Assembly: GCA_005883775.1 (NCBI GenBank)
Contig: VBEU01000054.1
Coordinates: forward strand, 1 to 14,366
Direction: 5' to 3'
DNA from: Chloroflexota bacterium
GTDB taxonomy: Bacteria > Chloroflexota > Limnocylindria > P2-11E
Length of the DNA stretch: 14,366 bases
Position 1 is the stretch's first letter, and the number at the start of each line of letters is the position of its first letter. The notes under the pieces were generated by a model, which saw only the letters and a list, made by a program, of their open reading frames with translations, did no database searches and had not been told where the DNA came from. This document shows positions 13,968-14,366 of the stretch, piece by piece. A program made the translations under genes and the position numbers.

Positions 13968-14366
13968 AGCACCTCCTTCGCGGATTGGGTCAGCACGGCC
14001 GATGCCGTCCGGGCGACGCCCAAGAAGCTCGAAAAACACGCCGCGCTCGCGCGGTATCTGGGCACGCTCGACGACTCCGATCTGCAGATCGCGGCGCGGC
14101 TCTTCGCCGGAGCGCCGTTCCCGCGCCGGGACGAGCGCATTTTATCGGTGGGCTGGAGCGCACTCTCCGACGTTCTGCTCGAGCGGTCGGGGAGGAACGG
14201 CGGCGAGATGGCCGAGTCATACCAGCGTCACGCCGATCTTGGCGACGTGGCCGCAGACCTCATAGCGGAGCGTGCCGCCGCCGGAGATCGGCTCACTCTC
14301 GCCGACGTCGCGCAGACCTTCGACGCGATCGCCGCCGCCCGCGGCGTCGCGCCGAAACGCGATTTG
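13965..14366 (+). CDS. ATP-dependent DNA ligase, N-terminal part (runs off right edge)
   Basis: 134 codons are open to the window end. The product starts GTG-STSFADWVSTADAVRATP and continues with KKLEKHAALARYLGTLDDSD, ARLFAGAPFPRRDERILSVG and DVAQTFDAIAAARG. This all-helical segment matches the N-terminal DNA-binding domain of ATP-dependent DNA ligases (DNA_ligase_A_N), with the common F-A-G-x-P-F-P motif. The adenylation domain with its Lys nucleophile lies outside the window. Such ligases act in repair or replication beside the NAD-dependent LigA in many bacteria. GTG 13965 is the only plausible start near the conserved N-terminus. It has no clear upstream SD, so the message may be leaderless or weakly initiated. 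Confidence 0.85.
   Translation, partial: MSTSFADWVSTADAVRATPKKLEKHAALARYLGTLDDSDLQIAARLFAGAPFPRRDERILSVGWSALSDVLLERSGRNGGEMAESYQRHADLGDVAADLIAERAAAGDRLTLADVAQTFDAIAAARGVAPKRDL

Overview
The window is a compact, high-GC bacterial segment with no rRNA, tRNA, CRISPR array or recognisable mobile element. The gene styles point to a soil or freshwater Chloroflexota lineage (Limnocylindria/Ellin6529-like), with Actinomycetota as the main alternative. The clues are a MalT-like ATPase fused to a C-terminal BTAD/SARP DNA-binding module, an S8 protease with Trp pentad repeats, an ATP-dependent DNA ligase, and frequent GTG/TTG starts. This placement is inference, not a database result.

Left part, 1-5270. 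A minus-strand small membrane protein runs off the left edge. A structured leader of about 320 bp separates it from a plus-strand phosphate-uptake pair: a DUF47/PhoU-like accessory protein and a PiT permease with no gap between them. Immediately after comes a large (about 1066 aa) regulator made of a STAND-type ATPase, TPR-like helical repeats, a winged helix and a BTAD domain.

Centre, 5271-8555. After a 210-bp spacer with two clear inverted repeats lies a tight plus-strand cassette. It holds a secreted subtilisin-like protease ending in eight Trp-centred pentapeptides, a polytopic membrane HD-GYP protein (predicted c-di-GMP phosphodiesterase) whose start overlaps the protease stop, and a 61-aa secreted peptide with an excellent ribosome binding site. 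The mature peptide carries two 'SW' elements resembling the protease tail. This protease / c-di-GMP / SW-peptide trio is the most likely undescribed system here.

Right part, 8552-13964. All genes are on the minus strand and closely spaced, apparently one long transcription unit read from right to left: a 62-aa lmo0937-like membrane protein, a LarA-family nickel racemase with its cofactor and metal residues, a doubtful small membrane ORF, a LigT-like 2H protein lacking one catalytic His, a Nudix gene that looks like an internally deleted pseudogene, a large lipoprotein, and a HAD-IIA (NagD-like) phosphatase. The phosphatase meets the SW-peptide gene tail to tail on a shared CTAG.

Right edge, 13965-14366. 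An ATP-dependent DNA ligase begins on the plus strand. Its GTG start abuts the GTG start of the divergent membrane-protein gene inside one CACGTG palindrome.
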